From positions 1 to 14,216 of the forward strand of contig JAIDOO010000312.1 in assembly GCA_029063275.1 (NCBI GenBank): 14,216 bases of DNA, read 5' to 3'. The notes under the pieces were generated by a model that saw only the letters and a list, made by a program, of their open reading frames with translations, did not search any database and was not told the DNA's origin. Positions 1 through 7,257 of the stretch are shown here, piece after piece. Source of the stretch: Clostridia bacterium (lineage in GTDB: Bacteria > Bacillota > Clostridia > Christensenellales > Borkfalkiaceae). The translations under genes were made by a program, and so were the position numbers. Positions within the stretch are counted from its first letter, which is position 1; every line of letters starts with the position of its first letter.

Positions 1-1132
1 ACCTTATACTGTATGTGTGGTCGGGGTGAAAACCTATGTATGAAAAGCTGCAGCTGTCGGGGTTAAATCTGAGTATCAGCGGAGGCGTCATTCCTAAATA
101 ACCGAACATAGACAACCCGCATTTAAGCACAAGATAAAATTCGCCGTTTTGTATGATTACGCTGTGCATACTGAGAGTACCGCTCTCATAAATGGCGTAC
201 GCCTCGTTTATCTCGGGCACGGTTTCTCTTAAATACTCCATAGTAAAAGTTTGTCCGTTTTCACCGTCGGATATTGTAAGCAAACCCGTATTTTTTTCAA
301 AATCGTAGGCGTATTCCTTTCCGTCCAAAACGGCTTTACCTTCGTCGGCAGTATACATCTCATACGCGCTTTCGCCGCTGATTATCTCGCCGCTCTCAGG
401 GTCAAATGCGGCAACAATGCCTTCCTTGCCGTCGGTGGTTAAATACAAATAATTCTCTTTGTAATCGTATTTGTAAACCGCTTCGTCATAATGATAAGTG
501 ATTATTTTTTCGCCGTAGCCGTTTACATAAGAATAAAAGTAATAATCGCCTTCCTCTTCGTCGTAGTAGCTTGCACCCAGCTTATCATTGTAAACCGAAA
601 AACCGATAAAATTATTTTCAGCCATCTCTTCGGGATGGGAAAACGGCTCAACAGCTTTAATTTTGTAATCAAATATTTTATATTCGCCGTCAGCGCTTTT
701 GAATATGAATTTTTGACCATCGAATTTACTTGCATAAGCTAATCTATCGGCGTTTTTGATTACTGCGCCGACCGAAATTCTTAAAGTCGCGTATTTCATA
801 TAGCCGAATGCAAGGTCGTAACGTGTTTTATCGTCGCCGTAATAAAATTTGACGGCAATATAAACGCCGTCTTCGTCGGGAACAAGATAATGAGTTGTCG
901 TATTAATTTTTGTATTGCGTAAATAACGCCTAACCGCTTTATTGATAGCAGTCGGTAAATATAATGCCGAACCGTCCGAAGTTATGTAGTTCTGGGAAAT
1001 AAAACGGTAATTCCCGTCGCGCGGAATTTTGCTCAGTTTAACAGTTTTAAGCGAGCAAGCCGAGAACAACACTACGCCTATGGTAAGAATGGCTACGATA
1101 AAAACCAATACTGATTTTTTGAAAAATTTCAC
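1..1132 (-). CDS. Putative lipoprotein of unknown function (3' end beyond window)
   Basis: The frame is open from a GTG at 1132 to the left edge, about 377 codons with no stop, so the C-terminus lies outside the window. The N-terminus is a lipoprotein signal: a basic start (MKFFKK), a hydrophobic core, then the lipobox-like LFSAC with the acceptor cysteine at residue 26. The mature part is rich in Tyr, Asp, Glu and Gly, with repeated short elements such as DGEYKIFDYK and YKYDYKENYLYLTTDG. These suggest a beta-rich extracellular protein, possibly built of beta-propeller-like strands; that is inference. I recognise no family. GTG is the earliest possible start, because the gpsA stop codon lies in the same frame two codons upstream. 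There is no good Shine-Dalgarno sequence, so translation may be coupled to gpsA. It is the last gene of the mrnC operon seen here and has no obvious functional link to its neighbours. Confidence 0.75.
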   Translation of the reverse strand, partial: MKFFKKSVLVFIVAILTIGVVLFSACSLKTVKLSKIPRDGNYRFISQNYITSDGSALYLPTAINKAVRRYLRNTKINTTTHYLVPDEDGVYIAVKFYYGDDKTRYDLAFGYMKYATLRISVGAVIKNADRLAYASKFDGQKFIFKSADGEYKIFDYKIKAVEPFSHPEEMAENNFIGFSVYNDKLGASYYDEEEGDYYFYSYVNGYGEKIITYHYDEAVYKYDYKENYLYLTTDGKEGIVAAFDPESGEIISGESAYEMYTADEGKAVLDGKEYAYDFEKNTGLLTISDGENGQTFTMEYLRETVPEINEAYAIYESGTLSMHSVIIQNGEFYLVLKCGLSMFGYLGMTPPLILRFNPDSCSFSYIGFHPDHTYSIR

Positions 1133-1135
1133 AAC

Positions 1136-2125
1136 TTAAAACTCACTCTTGGTACTGCGTTCAAAAAGCTTTAAAATTATTTCCATACAGGTCTTTGCGC
1201 CGTCGCCGCCCTCGAATGCGTGAGAGAGGAAACAAGCTTCGTACACGGCGTGGGTTATGGGCAATTCTATTTTGTATTTGTCGCCCAGCTCCTTCATTGC
1301 CTTTGCGGTCATAACACCCTCGGCAAGCTTATCGAATTTTGCGCCGTGCGCCATCATTTCACCATAACGGCGGTTGTGCGAATACTCTGAAAAAAGCGTG
1401 GTTTCGTAATCGCCCAAATGCGCCAGTCCGTAAGCAGAGTTAAACTCGCCGCCCATTGCCTTAATGAGCTTGCCGACCTCATACGCGCCCCTCGCCATAA
1501 GGGGTCCTTTCAGGCTTACATAGCCGCTTCCGTCAAGAACGCCTGCCGCAATGCCCAAAACGTTTTTTGCCGCCGCGCCTATTTCGGTGCCGATTAAATC
1601 GTTTCCGTAGTAAAAGCGGATAAGATTGCTTTTAAAGCTGTCGGCAAGATATCTTTTCAGCTCTTCGTTTACGCTGTCTATTACCATACAGTTGGGTATA
1701 CCCTGCGTAAAAGCCTGAATGTGTCCCGGTCCTACCCATACAGCCACATTTTCGGCGGGGATACCGCTTTCAACCATAACCTCTGAAAGTCTTTTGCCGG
1801 TGCTCTCTTCGATACCCTTCATACAAAGCACGAAGGGTTTGTTTTTAACGTCGTATTTTGTAACCTTCTGCATAAAGCCGCGAAGCCCCTGCGAGGAAAT
1901 CGAAATTATTATAACCTCGGCGCTTTCGACCGCCTGCTTCAAGTCGCAGGTAAGCGTAATCGATTTATCCAGAGTAACATATTCGTTTTTGCCCGTGCTT
2001 TTTAAAATCTCATAAGAGTACTCGCCCCCGGGACCCCAGCTAGTTACCTGATTTTTGAGAACGGTTGCCTGATACCATGCTATAAACGAACCCCAGCGTC
2101 CGCAGCCTAAAACCGATACTTTCAT
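1136..2125 (-). CDS. gpsA: Glycerol-3-phosphate dehydrogenase [NAD(P)+], GpsA family
   Basis: This cytosolic enzyme reduces dihydroxyacetone phosphate to sn-glycerol 3-phosphate, the backbone for phospholipid synthesis. The 329 residues match the usual family length. The N-terminal Rossmann loop GCGRWG is at residues 7–12. MKGIEESTG (102–110) matches the family's TKG element. EIGAAAKN (181–188) carries the catalytic-type lysine K187. The C-terminal helical domain has LGDYETT and HNRRYGE (about 238–255), as in GpsA. Some usual motifs are altered: VGPGHIQAF replaces the common SGPSHAEE form, so this is a divergent member. AAGGAA lies 7 bases before the ATG. The gap after recR is 16 bases. Its position downstream of recR is not the common Bacillota arrangement near der/plsY. 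The family call is firm; cofactor preference cannot be read from the sequence. Confidence 0.93.
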   Translation of the reverse strand: MKVSVLGCGRWGSFIAWYQATVLKNQVTSWGPGGEYSYEILKSTGKNEYVTLDKSITLTCDLKQAVESAEVIIISISSQGLRGFMQKVTKYDVKNKPFVLCMKGIEESTGKRLSEVMVESGIPAENVAVWVGPGHIQAFTQGIPNCMVIDSVNEELKRYLADSFKSNLIRFYYGNDLIGTEIGAAAKNVLGIAAGVLDGSGYVSLKGPLMARGAYEVGKLIKAMGGEFNSAYGLAHLGDYETTLFSEYSHNRRYGEMMAHGAKFDKLAEGVMTAKAMKELGDKYKIELPITHAVYEACFLSHAFEGGDGAKTCMEIILKLFERSTKSEF

Positions 2126-2141
2126 TGATTAATTCCTTATT

Positions 2142-2735
2142 TTAAATTTGTTTACGTTCGGAAAGCGCGCGGGAAAGCGTAACCTCGTCGGTATATTCGA
2201 GCTCGCTTCCGATAGGTATTCCGTGCGCAAGTCTTGTTACGTTCACGCCGAGCGGTTTCAAAATTTTTGCAATATACATTGCGGTCGCCTCGCCCTCTAC
2301 GTCCGGATTTGTAGCCATAATCACTTCCTGAACGCCGCCTTCCTGCACGCGGGCAAGAAGCTCTTTTATTCGTATATCGTTGGGTCCCACGCCGTCCATG
2401 GGGCTAATTACGCCGTGAAGAACGTGATATACCCCTTTAAACTCGTGAAGCTTTTCCATTGCGATTACGTCCTTAGGCTCTTTAACGACGCAGATTACCG
2501 CCTTGTCGCGGCGCTTGCAGATTTCGCAAACGTCCTCTTCGGTAAAGTTTCCGCATACCTTGCAGTATCTCACCTTGCGCTTGCACTCGACGATGCTCTC
2601 GGCAAAGGCTTTTGCCTCGCTATCCGACATACCTATTATTTTGTAAGCGTACCTCTGCGCCGTTTTTTTGCCGACGCCGGGGAGCTTTGAAAACTCGTTT
2701 ATAAGTCTGCCTATTGGCTCTATAAAAACGTCCAT
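2142..2735 (-). CDS. recR: Recombination mediator protein RecR
   Basis: RecR works with RecO and RecF to load RecA onto gapped or SSB-coated DNA in recombinational repair. The 197 residues match the family's usual length of about 198. An N-terminal helix-hairpin-helix ([14 protein letters not shown], 17–30) is followed by a four-cysteine zinc site (C58, C61, C70, C73). The Toprim domain starts at [10 protein letters not shown] (81–90) and includes [12 protein letters not shown]. The conserved C-terminal [19 protein letters not shown] closes the protein. Its ATG directly abuts the ebfC stop (TAAATG), indicating translational coupling; only a weak GGCGG precedes it. The order dnaX–ebfC–recR is the same as in Bacillus subtilis. 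Confidence 0.97.
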   Translation of the reverse strand: MDVFIEPIGRLINEFSKLPGVGKKTAQRYAYKIIGMSDSEAKAFAESIVECKRKVRYCKVCGNFTEEDVCEICKRRDKAVICVVKEPKDVIAMEKLHEFKGVYHVLHGVISPMDGVGPNDIRIKELLARVQEGGVQEVIMATNPDVEGEATAMYIAKILKPLGVNVTRLAHGIPIGSELEYTDEVTLSRALSERKQI

Positions 2736-3113
2736 TTAAATTAAACCGCCGAGACCGCCGCTGTTTTTGCCGAAAGGTCCCATTTTTTCGTTATATATTT
2801 CGTCGGCTTTTTTGTAGCCGTCGTTGATTGCCGCCATAATAAGGTCTTCAAGCATCTCGACGTCGTCCTCGTCGGTAATATCGACAACCTGCGAAAGCTT
2901 ACTGCCGAATTCTACGCCGTTGATAATTTTTTTGCCGTTCATATATACGACTACCGTTTCGTCGCCCTCTTCGCCGCCGCCCGAAAGTCCTACAACTTCG
3001 AGCTCTTCGAGCTCCTTGTCGGCTTCCTGCATCTGCTCCTGCATTTTCTGCGCCTGCTTCATCAGGTTCTGCATGTTTCCCATTCCGCCCATGCCGCCTT
3101 TAAATCCTGCCAT
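2736..3113 (-). CDS. ebfC: YbaB/EbfC family nucleoid-associated protein
   Basis: Members are small dimeric DNA-binding proteins associated with the nucleoid. Their genes almost always lie between dnaX and recR, as here. The 125 residues are slightly longer than the common 105–115. The N-terminus is a Gly/Met-rich stretch (about 1–13), followed by a charged amphipathic helix (NLMKQAQKMQEQMQEADKEL) and then the beta-sheet core with VVGLSGGG and VVVYMNGKK. The C-terminal tail is again Gly-rich. AAGGAG (3119–3124) lies 5 bases before the ATG. The gap after dnaX is 16 bases. Its exact cellular role is unsettled even in model species. Confidence 0.94.
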   Translation of the reverse strand: MAGFKGGMGGMGNMQNLMKQAQKMQEQMQEADKELEELEVVGLSGGGEEGDETVVVYMNGKKIINGVEFGSKLSQVVDITDEDDVEMLEDLIMAAINDGYKKADEIYNEKMGPFGKNSGGLGGLI

Positions 3114-3129
3114 AGTTGCTCCTTACAAA

Positions 3130-4806
3130 TTATTTTATTTGAATATCCGTTCCTTCGAAATTGCTTTTAAGCTCTTTCAAAGCTTTTTCATAATCGCTTT
3201 CGCCCTTTTCGACTAGGCGCACCTCGTGCGCGGAAACGCCGAGCTCCGCCAAGGTTTCCGCTATAAAGTTTGCGTTATCGGGTCTTGTCAGACCCTTGAA
3301 CACCGCCTCGCTGTCGGTTGTGAGAATTAAATTTTCGCCCTCGAAAAAGTTTCCCAAATCCATACAGAGGGTAAACAGCACCGCGTTTTTGCGGGTAGTT
3401 CTGAGACTTCTTATAAACTTGCCGAAAACACCCGACTTTTCGCCGTCGTTCAAACTTTTAACCGGTGCGGGCGCGGTTGCCGCCGAAGGCGTTTCCCAGA
3501 GCGCGGGCTGTACCGCGTCCTCTTCCGCCTTATTGAAAGGGGGCTTTTCGTTGTCCTCTTCGAGTTTGGGTTTTTGCACCTCCGCCCTTTTTTCTGCGGG
3601 TGCCGTTTGCGGTTTTTCAAGCGCGGGGGCTTGAGCCTTTACTTTCACTTCAACGCCCTCGTTAAGCTTTCTTTCGAGCTCGCCGATTTTTCCGATAAGC
3701 GCGTCCAGATTGTAATCGGACTCGGGCATGGCGCATTTTAAAATTGCCGTTTCAAGAGTAATTCTGCCGTTCAACGAATATCTTAAATCGGTTTCGGCTT
3801 TTGCAAGAAGCTCGGTTACCCTTAATATTTTATGTCCGTCGGCTCCGCCCGCAATTTTCACAATCGCGTTAAAGCTCTCTTCGGGAAGGTTGACTATTTC
3901 TTTTGCGTTTTTACAGATTTTGACGATTGCGCAGTTGTTTAAAAAGATAAGCAAATCTTTGACGAGAACGCCCGCGCTCTTTCCCGTGGAAAGCACTCCT
4001 TCAACCAGTGAAAGCGAGCTTTGCGCATTCTCCTTTAAAATACTTTCGGCTATTTCCGCAACCGAAGAAAAGTCCGCACTGCCTAAAACAGAATTGACGT
4101 CGTCATAGGTCAGCTTGCCGCCGGAGTACGAAGCGCACATATCAGCGATTGAAAGGCTGTCGCGTGCCGAGCCTGCGCCTGCGCGGGCAATTGCCGCAAC
4201 CGCCTCTTCCTCGTATTCCTTGCCCGATTTTTGAAGAACGTCCTTTATCAGCCCCTCCAAATCCTTTTGGGGAATGAGTTTGAAATCGAACCGCATACAG
4301 CGCGACAGAATTGTCGCGGGAATTTTCTGCGGCTCGGTTGTGGCAAGAATGAAAACCGCATGACGGGGCGGCTCTTCGAGCGTTTTCAAAACCGCGTTGA
4401 AAGCGGACGCCGTGAGCATATGCACCTCGTCGATGATATATACCTTGTATTTGCCTGCAACGGGCGGATACTGCACCTTTTCGCGCAGGTCGCGCATTTC
4501 GTCAACGCCGTTGTTAGAAGCCGCGTCGATTTCGTTTATGTCGATATTAGCGCCGTCTGCAAGCGATTTGCAGGTTGCGCATTTGCCGCAAGGCGAACCG
4601 TTAACGGGATTATCGCAGTTGATTGCGCGTGCAAATATTTTGGCAAGGGTGGTTTTACCCGTGCCGCGCGGACCGCAAAAAAGATACGCGTGTCCTATTT
4701 TGCCGCTTTCAATCTGGTTTTTTAAAGTACGGACTATGTGCTCCTGCCTTACCACCGTATCAAACGACGTGGGACGGAAAGTCCTGTAAAATGCGAGGTA
4801 CGCCAT
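3130..4806 (-). CDS. dnaX: DNA polymerase III subunit gamma/tau
   Basis: DnaX is the clamp-loader ATPase of the replicative polymerase, and its tau form also tethers polymerase cores. Residues 1–240 form the AAA+ module. Walker A is GPRGTGKT (45–52). A zinc site uses C64, C73, C76 and C79. Walker B is DEVH (126–129), and SRC is at 168–170. A clamp-loader helical domain follows. An Ala/Pro/Glu/Lys-rich linker spans about 385–450, and a C-terminal domain completes the 558-residue tau-length product. The ATG abuts the sigH stop (TAAATG), and its strong GGAGGA ribosome binding site (4811–4816) lies within the last sigH codons, so the two are probably coupled. A six-A run at codons 405–406 is discussed as a possible slippage site. 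Confidence 0.97.
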   Translation of the reverse strand: MAYLAFYRTFRPTSFDTVVRQEHIVRTLKNQIESGKIGHAYLFCGPRGTGKTTLAKIFARAINCDNPVNGSPCGKCATCKSLADGANIDINEIDAASNNGVDEMRDLREKVQYPPVAGKYKVYIIDEVHMLTASAFNAVLKTLEEPPRHAVFILATTEPQKIPATILSRCMRFDFKLIPQKDLEGLIKDVLQKSGKEYEEEAVAAIARAGAGSARDSLSIADMCASYSGGKLTYDDVNSVLGSADFSSVAEIAESILKENAQSSLSLVEGVLSTGKSAGVLVKDLLIFLNNCAIVKICKNAKEIVNLPEESFNAIVKIAGGADGHKILRVTELLAKAETDLRYSLNGRITLETAILKCAMPESDYNLDALIGKIGELERKLNEGVEVKVKAQAPALEKPQTAPAEKRAEVQKPKLEEDNEKPPFNKAEEDAVQPALWETPSAATAPAPVKSLNDGEKSGVFGKFIRSLRTTRKNAVLFTLCMDLGNFFEGENLILTTDSEAVFKGLTRPDNANFIAETLAELGVSAHEVRLVEKGESDYEKALKELKSNFEGTDIQIK

Positions 4807-5364
4807 TTATTCCTCCGCAGAAATTGATTTTTGTAGTTTATGTTTTGCCCTCGTCAGCGCGTTGTCAACGCTTTTCGCGCTCTTGTCAAGCGCGGACGAA
4901 ATTTCAGAAAGCGTCATACCGTCGGTGTACATTATGAGCGCCTTGAATTCAAGCGAGGATAAAATTTTGCTCATCTTGTGTAAAAGCTCGCGTCCGTTTT
5001 CAATCCCTATAATTTTCTCTTCGGGATTTTCTTCGGAAACGTAAATTTCTTCGCCTGCGTCGATAGGTAAAAAATTGTTCAGCGCGGAATATTTTGCTCC
5101 GCCGCTCTTTTTAACGGTATCGAGAATTCTGTTTCTGATACAGCTGTACGCGTAGGAAGAAAAGCTTGCGCCCCCTTCCTTAAAGCCGCCCACAGCGAAG
5201 TACAGACCGCACATTCCCTCTTGTACCAAATCTTCCGTTTCGCCGCCGCTTAAAAAGAACCTGCGCGCGATTGAAAGAACGCGCGGTTTGTATCTTTTGT
5301 ACAACTCTTCCCACGCCGCCTCGTCGCCGCTCTGGCATAAAATTGCAAGTTTTTCGTCCGTCAT
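4807..5364 (-). CDS. sigH: RNA polymerase sigma factor, SigH (Spo0H)-like
   Basis: This is a sigma-70-family factor of 185 residues. Region 2 contains the core-binding and −10 recognition part, with EDLVQEGMCGLY at 44–55 and FSSYAYSCIRNRI at 68–80. The region 4 helix-turn-helix is at about 150–175 (TLSEISSALDKSAKSVDNAL). These match the Bacillus Spo0H pattern EDIVQEGMIGLY and KSIDNAL closely. In Bacillus SigH directs transition-state and early sporulation genes; the role here is inferred. I chose the ATG at 5364, which overlaps the rlmB stop as ATGA and has GGTGAG about 9 bases upstream. An upstream in-frame extension to 5466 lies inside rlmB and is unlikely to be used. The order mrnC–rlmB–sigH matches B. 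subtilis, except that rae1 (yacP), normally between rlmB and sigH, is absent. A different small ECF-like role cannot be excluded. Confidence 0.87.
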   Translation of the reverse strand: MTDEKLAILCQSGDEAAWEELYKRYKPRVLSIARRFFLSGGETEDLVQEGMCGLYFAVGGFKEGGASFSSYAYSCIRNRILDTVKKSGGAKYSALNNFLPIDAGEEIYVSEENPEEKIIGIENGRELLHKMSKILSSLEFKALIMYTDGMTLSEISSALDKSAKSVDNALTRAKHKLQKSISAEE

Positions 5365-6074
5365 TTGCGCTTTCTCACCGCCTCGTATGCGGCGATACCG
5401 AGCGCCACGGACGCATTTAACGAATTTACTTTTCCGTATAGCGGGATTGAAAGGGTAAAATCGCACTTTTCGCGCGTAAGCTTTCTTACGCCGCTGTCCT
5501 CGCCGCCGACTACTATAGCGATATTTCCGTTAAGGTCGGCAGAGTAAATATCTTCGCCGTCAGCCTCTAACGCGTACAGCCAATAACCGCGCTTTTTAAG
5601 CTCGTCAACCGCACGGTTTACCGAGTTGACCTTTGCGACCTTCATATGGTTAGCCGCGCCTGCCGAAATGCGTATAACCGCCTCGGTTACGCTTGCCGAA
5701 TTGTTGGCGGGGATTATAACACCGTCCGCGCCCGCGCACTCGGCAACCCTTATAATCGAACCGAGATTGTGCACGTCCTCTATGCCGTCGCATACGATAA
5801 CGAAGCCGCCCCTGTCTTTCCGTGCCGAAATTATATCGTCAAGCGAAGAATATTCGTAGTCGGTGGAAAAGGCGATTACGCCCTGATGCCGTCCCTCTCC
5901 GCTCTGCTTATCCAAAACCTTTCTGTCAACGAATTGAACGCGGATATTCCTTTTGCGCGCTTCCGCAAAAATCGCTTTCAGCGAGCCCTGCGGATTTTTT
6001 TCAAGCAACAGCTTTTCTATATTTTTTTCCGTTTTCAAAAGTTCGTAAACGGCGTTTCTACCCTCAGTTTTCAT
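5361..6074 (-). CDS. rlmB: 23S rRNA 2'-O-methyltransferase, TrmH/SpoU family RlmB
   Basis: The protein belongs to the SPOUT (trefoil-knot) RNA methyltransferases. RlmB-type members use S-adenosylmethionine to methylate a ribose in the 23S rRNA peptidyl-transferase region. The N-terminal substrate-binding domain is about 1–85, with GRNAV at 5–9. Motif 1 is NLGSIIRVAE (103–112), motif 2 is VVGGEDSGV (188–196), and motif 3 is IPLYGKVNSLNAS (210–222). The 237-residue length from the ATG at 6074 fits the family. A TTG at 6098 would add eight residues, but it lies deeper inside mrnC and has no ribosome binding site. The chosen ATG overlaps the 3' end of mrnC by 11 bases. RlmB and TrmH-type paralogs look alike, so the precise target nucleotide is inferred from family and gene order. 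Confidence 0.92.
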   Translation of the reverse strand: MKTEGRNAVYELLKTEKNIEKLLLEKNPQGSLKAIFAEARKRNIRVQFVDRKVLDKQSGEGRHQGVIAFSTDYEYSSLDDIISARKDRGGFVIVCDGIEDVHNLGSIIRVAECAGADGVIIPANNSASVTEAVIRISAGAANHMKVAKVNSVNRAVDELKKRGYWLYALEADGEDIYSADLNGNIAIVVGGEDSGVRKLTREKCDFTLSIPLYGKVNSLNASVALGIAAYEAVRKRK

Positions 6075-6462
6075 CGTTCCCGTCCAATAATTCTTCAATG
6101 CGCTTATACTGTCCAGTCAGGTACAGATACCCTATAACCGCCTCGAACCCAGTCGAGCGGTTGTACTCGGCAACGCTTGCATTTTTGCTTTTGGTTGACT
6201 TTTTTGCATTTCTGCCCCGCTTGTAAATATCTGTTTCCTCTTCCGAAAAGAGAGGTATCAGCCTTTCAAGCAGTCCGCTCTGACCGTGTGCGGACACCTG
6301 CCGTGAAGTCAGCTTTTGCAGCTCGCCCGTCTTAAAATCGGTTGAAAGCACCAGCTTTTCGCGCACATAAAGCGAATATACCGCGTCGCCCACAAAAGCA
6401 AGGGTTACGGGGCTTAAATTTCTCGCGCGTTCCTTATCGATTTTCGTAAAAAAGTCAAACAT
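6064..6462 (-). CDS. mrnC: Mini-ribonuclease III (MrnC)
   Basis: This is the RNase III catalytic domain without a double-stranded-RNA-binding domain. In B. subtilis it matures the ends of 23S rRNA. The 132 residues match the family size. LAFVGDAVYSLYVRE holds the conserved acidic catalytic motif (GDAVY), and STGFEAVIGYLYL near the C-terminus holds the second acidic motif. RGRNAK is also typical. It is the first gene of the operon, with a strong promoter just upstream. The predicted transcript start is only about 8 bases from the ATG and no Shine-Dalgarno sequence is present, so it may be translated from a near-leaderless mRNA. No alternative start codon lies between the ATG and the catalytic motif. 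Confidence 0.94.
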   Translation of the reverse strand: MFDFFTKIDKERARNLSPVTLAFVGDAVYSLYVREKLVLSTDFKTGELQKLTSRQVSAHGQSGLLERLIPLFSEEETDIYKRGRNAKKSTKSKNASVAEYNRSTGFEAVIGYLYLTGQYKRIEELLDGNDEN

Positions 6463-6476
6463 AATAATTCAGTTTC

Positions 6477-6505
6477 ATTATACAACTTTGTCATAAAAAA
6501 ATCAA
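6477..6505 (-). promoter_or_regulatory. Sigma-A-type promoter for the mrnC–rlmB–sigH–dnaX–ebfC–recR–gpsA operon
   Basis: On the minus strand, −35 TTGATT (6500–6505) and −10 TATAAT (6477–6482) are separated by exactly 17 bases. The −10 is a perfect consensus and the −35 matches at four of six positions. The predicted transcript start is near 6470, about 8 bases before the mrnC ATG at 6462. No comparable promoter is evident in the tight junctions downstream, so this could drive the whole operon. Confidence 0.75.
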
Positions 6506-6524
6506 TTATTAAGTAGTATATAGC

Positions 6525-7211
6525 GTGAAATTGTTTATAGTTAAAAGGTCTTTGCTTATCGCGCTTGCAGTAATCCTCGCCTCTGGCGCGGTGATAGGAA
6601 TTTGCACTGGAGTTGCCGCCGCCTCTACCCACGGCAGCGGTAAAGTAATAGTCATAGACGCGGGACACGGCGGAGTTGACGCCGGTGTGCGCGGAGTAGT
6701 TACCTCCACTAAGGAAAGCGACATCAACTTTGCAATATCCCTGTATTTGCGCGGATATTTTGCGGACGCAGGCTTTACCGTGGTTATGACCAGAAAAAAC
6801 CAGGGCGGGCTGTACGGACTTGCCACAACGGGTTTTAAAATGCGCGATATGAAAAAGCGCAAACAGATTATAGAGGACTGCAATGCGGATATGGTAATTT
6901 CGGTTCACCAGAATTTTTGCCCCATTCCATCCAGGCGGGGCGGTCAGGTGTTCTACAACGGTTCCAGCGCATGCGGAAAACAGCTTGCCGAAAATATACA
7001 AAGCTCCATTAACGGAATGGAACAGGCGGTAAGACAGTCTGCCGCGCTGACCGGTGATTACTTTATGCTGAAATGCACTGAAAGCCCCTCTGTAATAGTG
7101 GAATGCGGTTTTTTATCCAACTCCGAGGACGAAGCGCTGTTAATAAGCGAAGAGTACCAAAAAGCCGTCGCCTACGCGATTTTCAAGGGTGCGGTCGCTT
7201 ACTACGCTTAA
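6525..7211 (+). CDS. cwlD: N-acetylmuramoyl-L-alanine amidase, CwlD-like
   Basis: This is a zinc amidase of the Amidase_3 family that cleaves the bond between muramic acid and the peptide in peptidoglycan. In Bacillus, CwlD acts in making muramic-delta-lactam in spore cortex. The 228 residues match CwlD length. A signal anchor or signal peptide lies at about 5–33. The zinc and catalytic residues are visible: H48 in DAGHGG, E64, H128 in ISVHQN, and E193 in IVECGFLSN. The segment RDMKKRKQIIEDCNADMVIS resembles CwlD rather than vegetative amidases. There are no SPOR, SH3 or LysM wall-binding domains. The start is a GTG at 6525, which gives a basic n-region (MKLFIVKRS); no clear ribosome binding site precedes it. 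It is divergent from mrnC and ends at a strong shared terminator. A general cell-wall role is the alternative. Confidence 0.82.
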   Translation: MKLFIVKRSLLIALAVILASGAVIGICTGVAAASTHGSGKVIVIDAGHGGVDAGVRGVVTSTKESDINFAISLYLRGYFADAGFTVVMTRKNQGGLYGLATTGFKMRDMKKRKQIIEDCNADMVISVHQNFCPIPSRRGGQVFYNGSSACGKQLAENIQSSINGMEQAVRQSAALTGDYFMLKCTESPSVIVECGFLSNSEDEALLISEEYQKAVAYAIFKGAVAYYA

Positions 7212-7221
7212 AATAAAAAAT

Positions 7222-7257
7222 GCCGCGCGGGCAACGCCCGCGCGGCTTAATTTTTGA
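7222..7257. terminator. Bidirectional intrinsic terminator between cwlD and pnp
   Basis: A perfect 11-bp GC-rich stem (GCCGCGCGGGC at 7222–7232 with its complement at 7236–7246) has a 3-base AAC loop. On the plus strand it is followed by TTAATTTTT. On the minus strand the stem is followed by an even longer T-rich run ending in ATTTTTTATTTT (complement of 7210–7221). It therefore serves the convergent amidase and pnp transcripts. Confidence 0.92.

Noticed and set aside
2148..2690. 180-codon plus-strand open frame opposite recR
   Set aside because: It is antisense to recR, whose zinc site and Toprim motifs are intact; no initiation signals or family features are present.
5365..5466. N-terminal extension of the sigma factor by 34 residues
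   Set aside because: It runs inside the conserved rlmB C-terminus. The ATG at 5364 overlaps the rlmB stop as ATGA with a ribosome binding site, and the SigH homology begins there.
6414..7001. 195-codon minus-strand open frame opposite the amidase and mrnC start
   Set aside because: It is antisense to the amidase, which has all four metal/catalytic residues, and it crosses the divergent promoter region.
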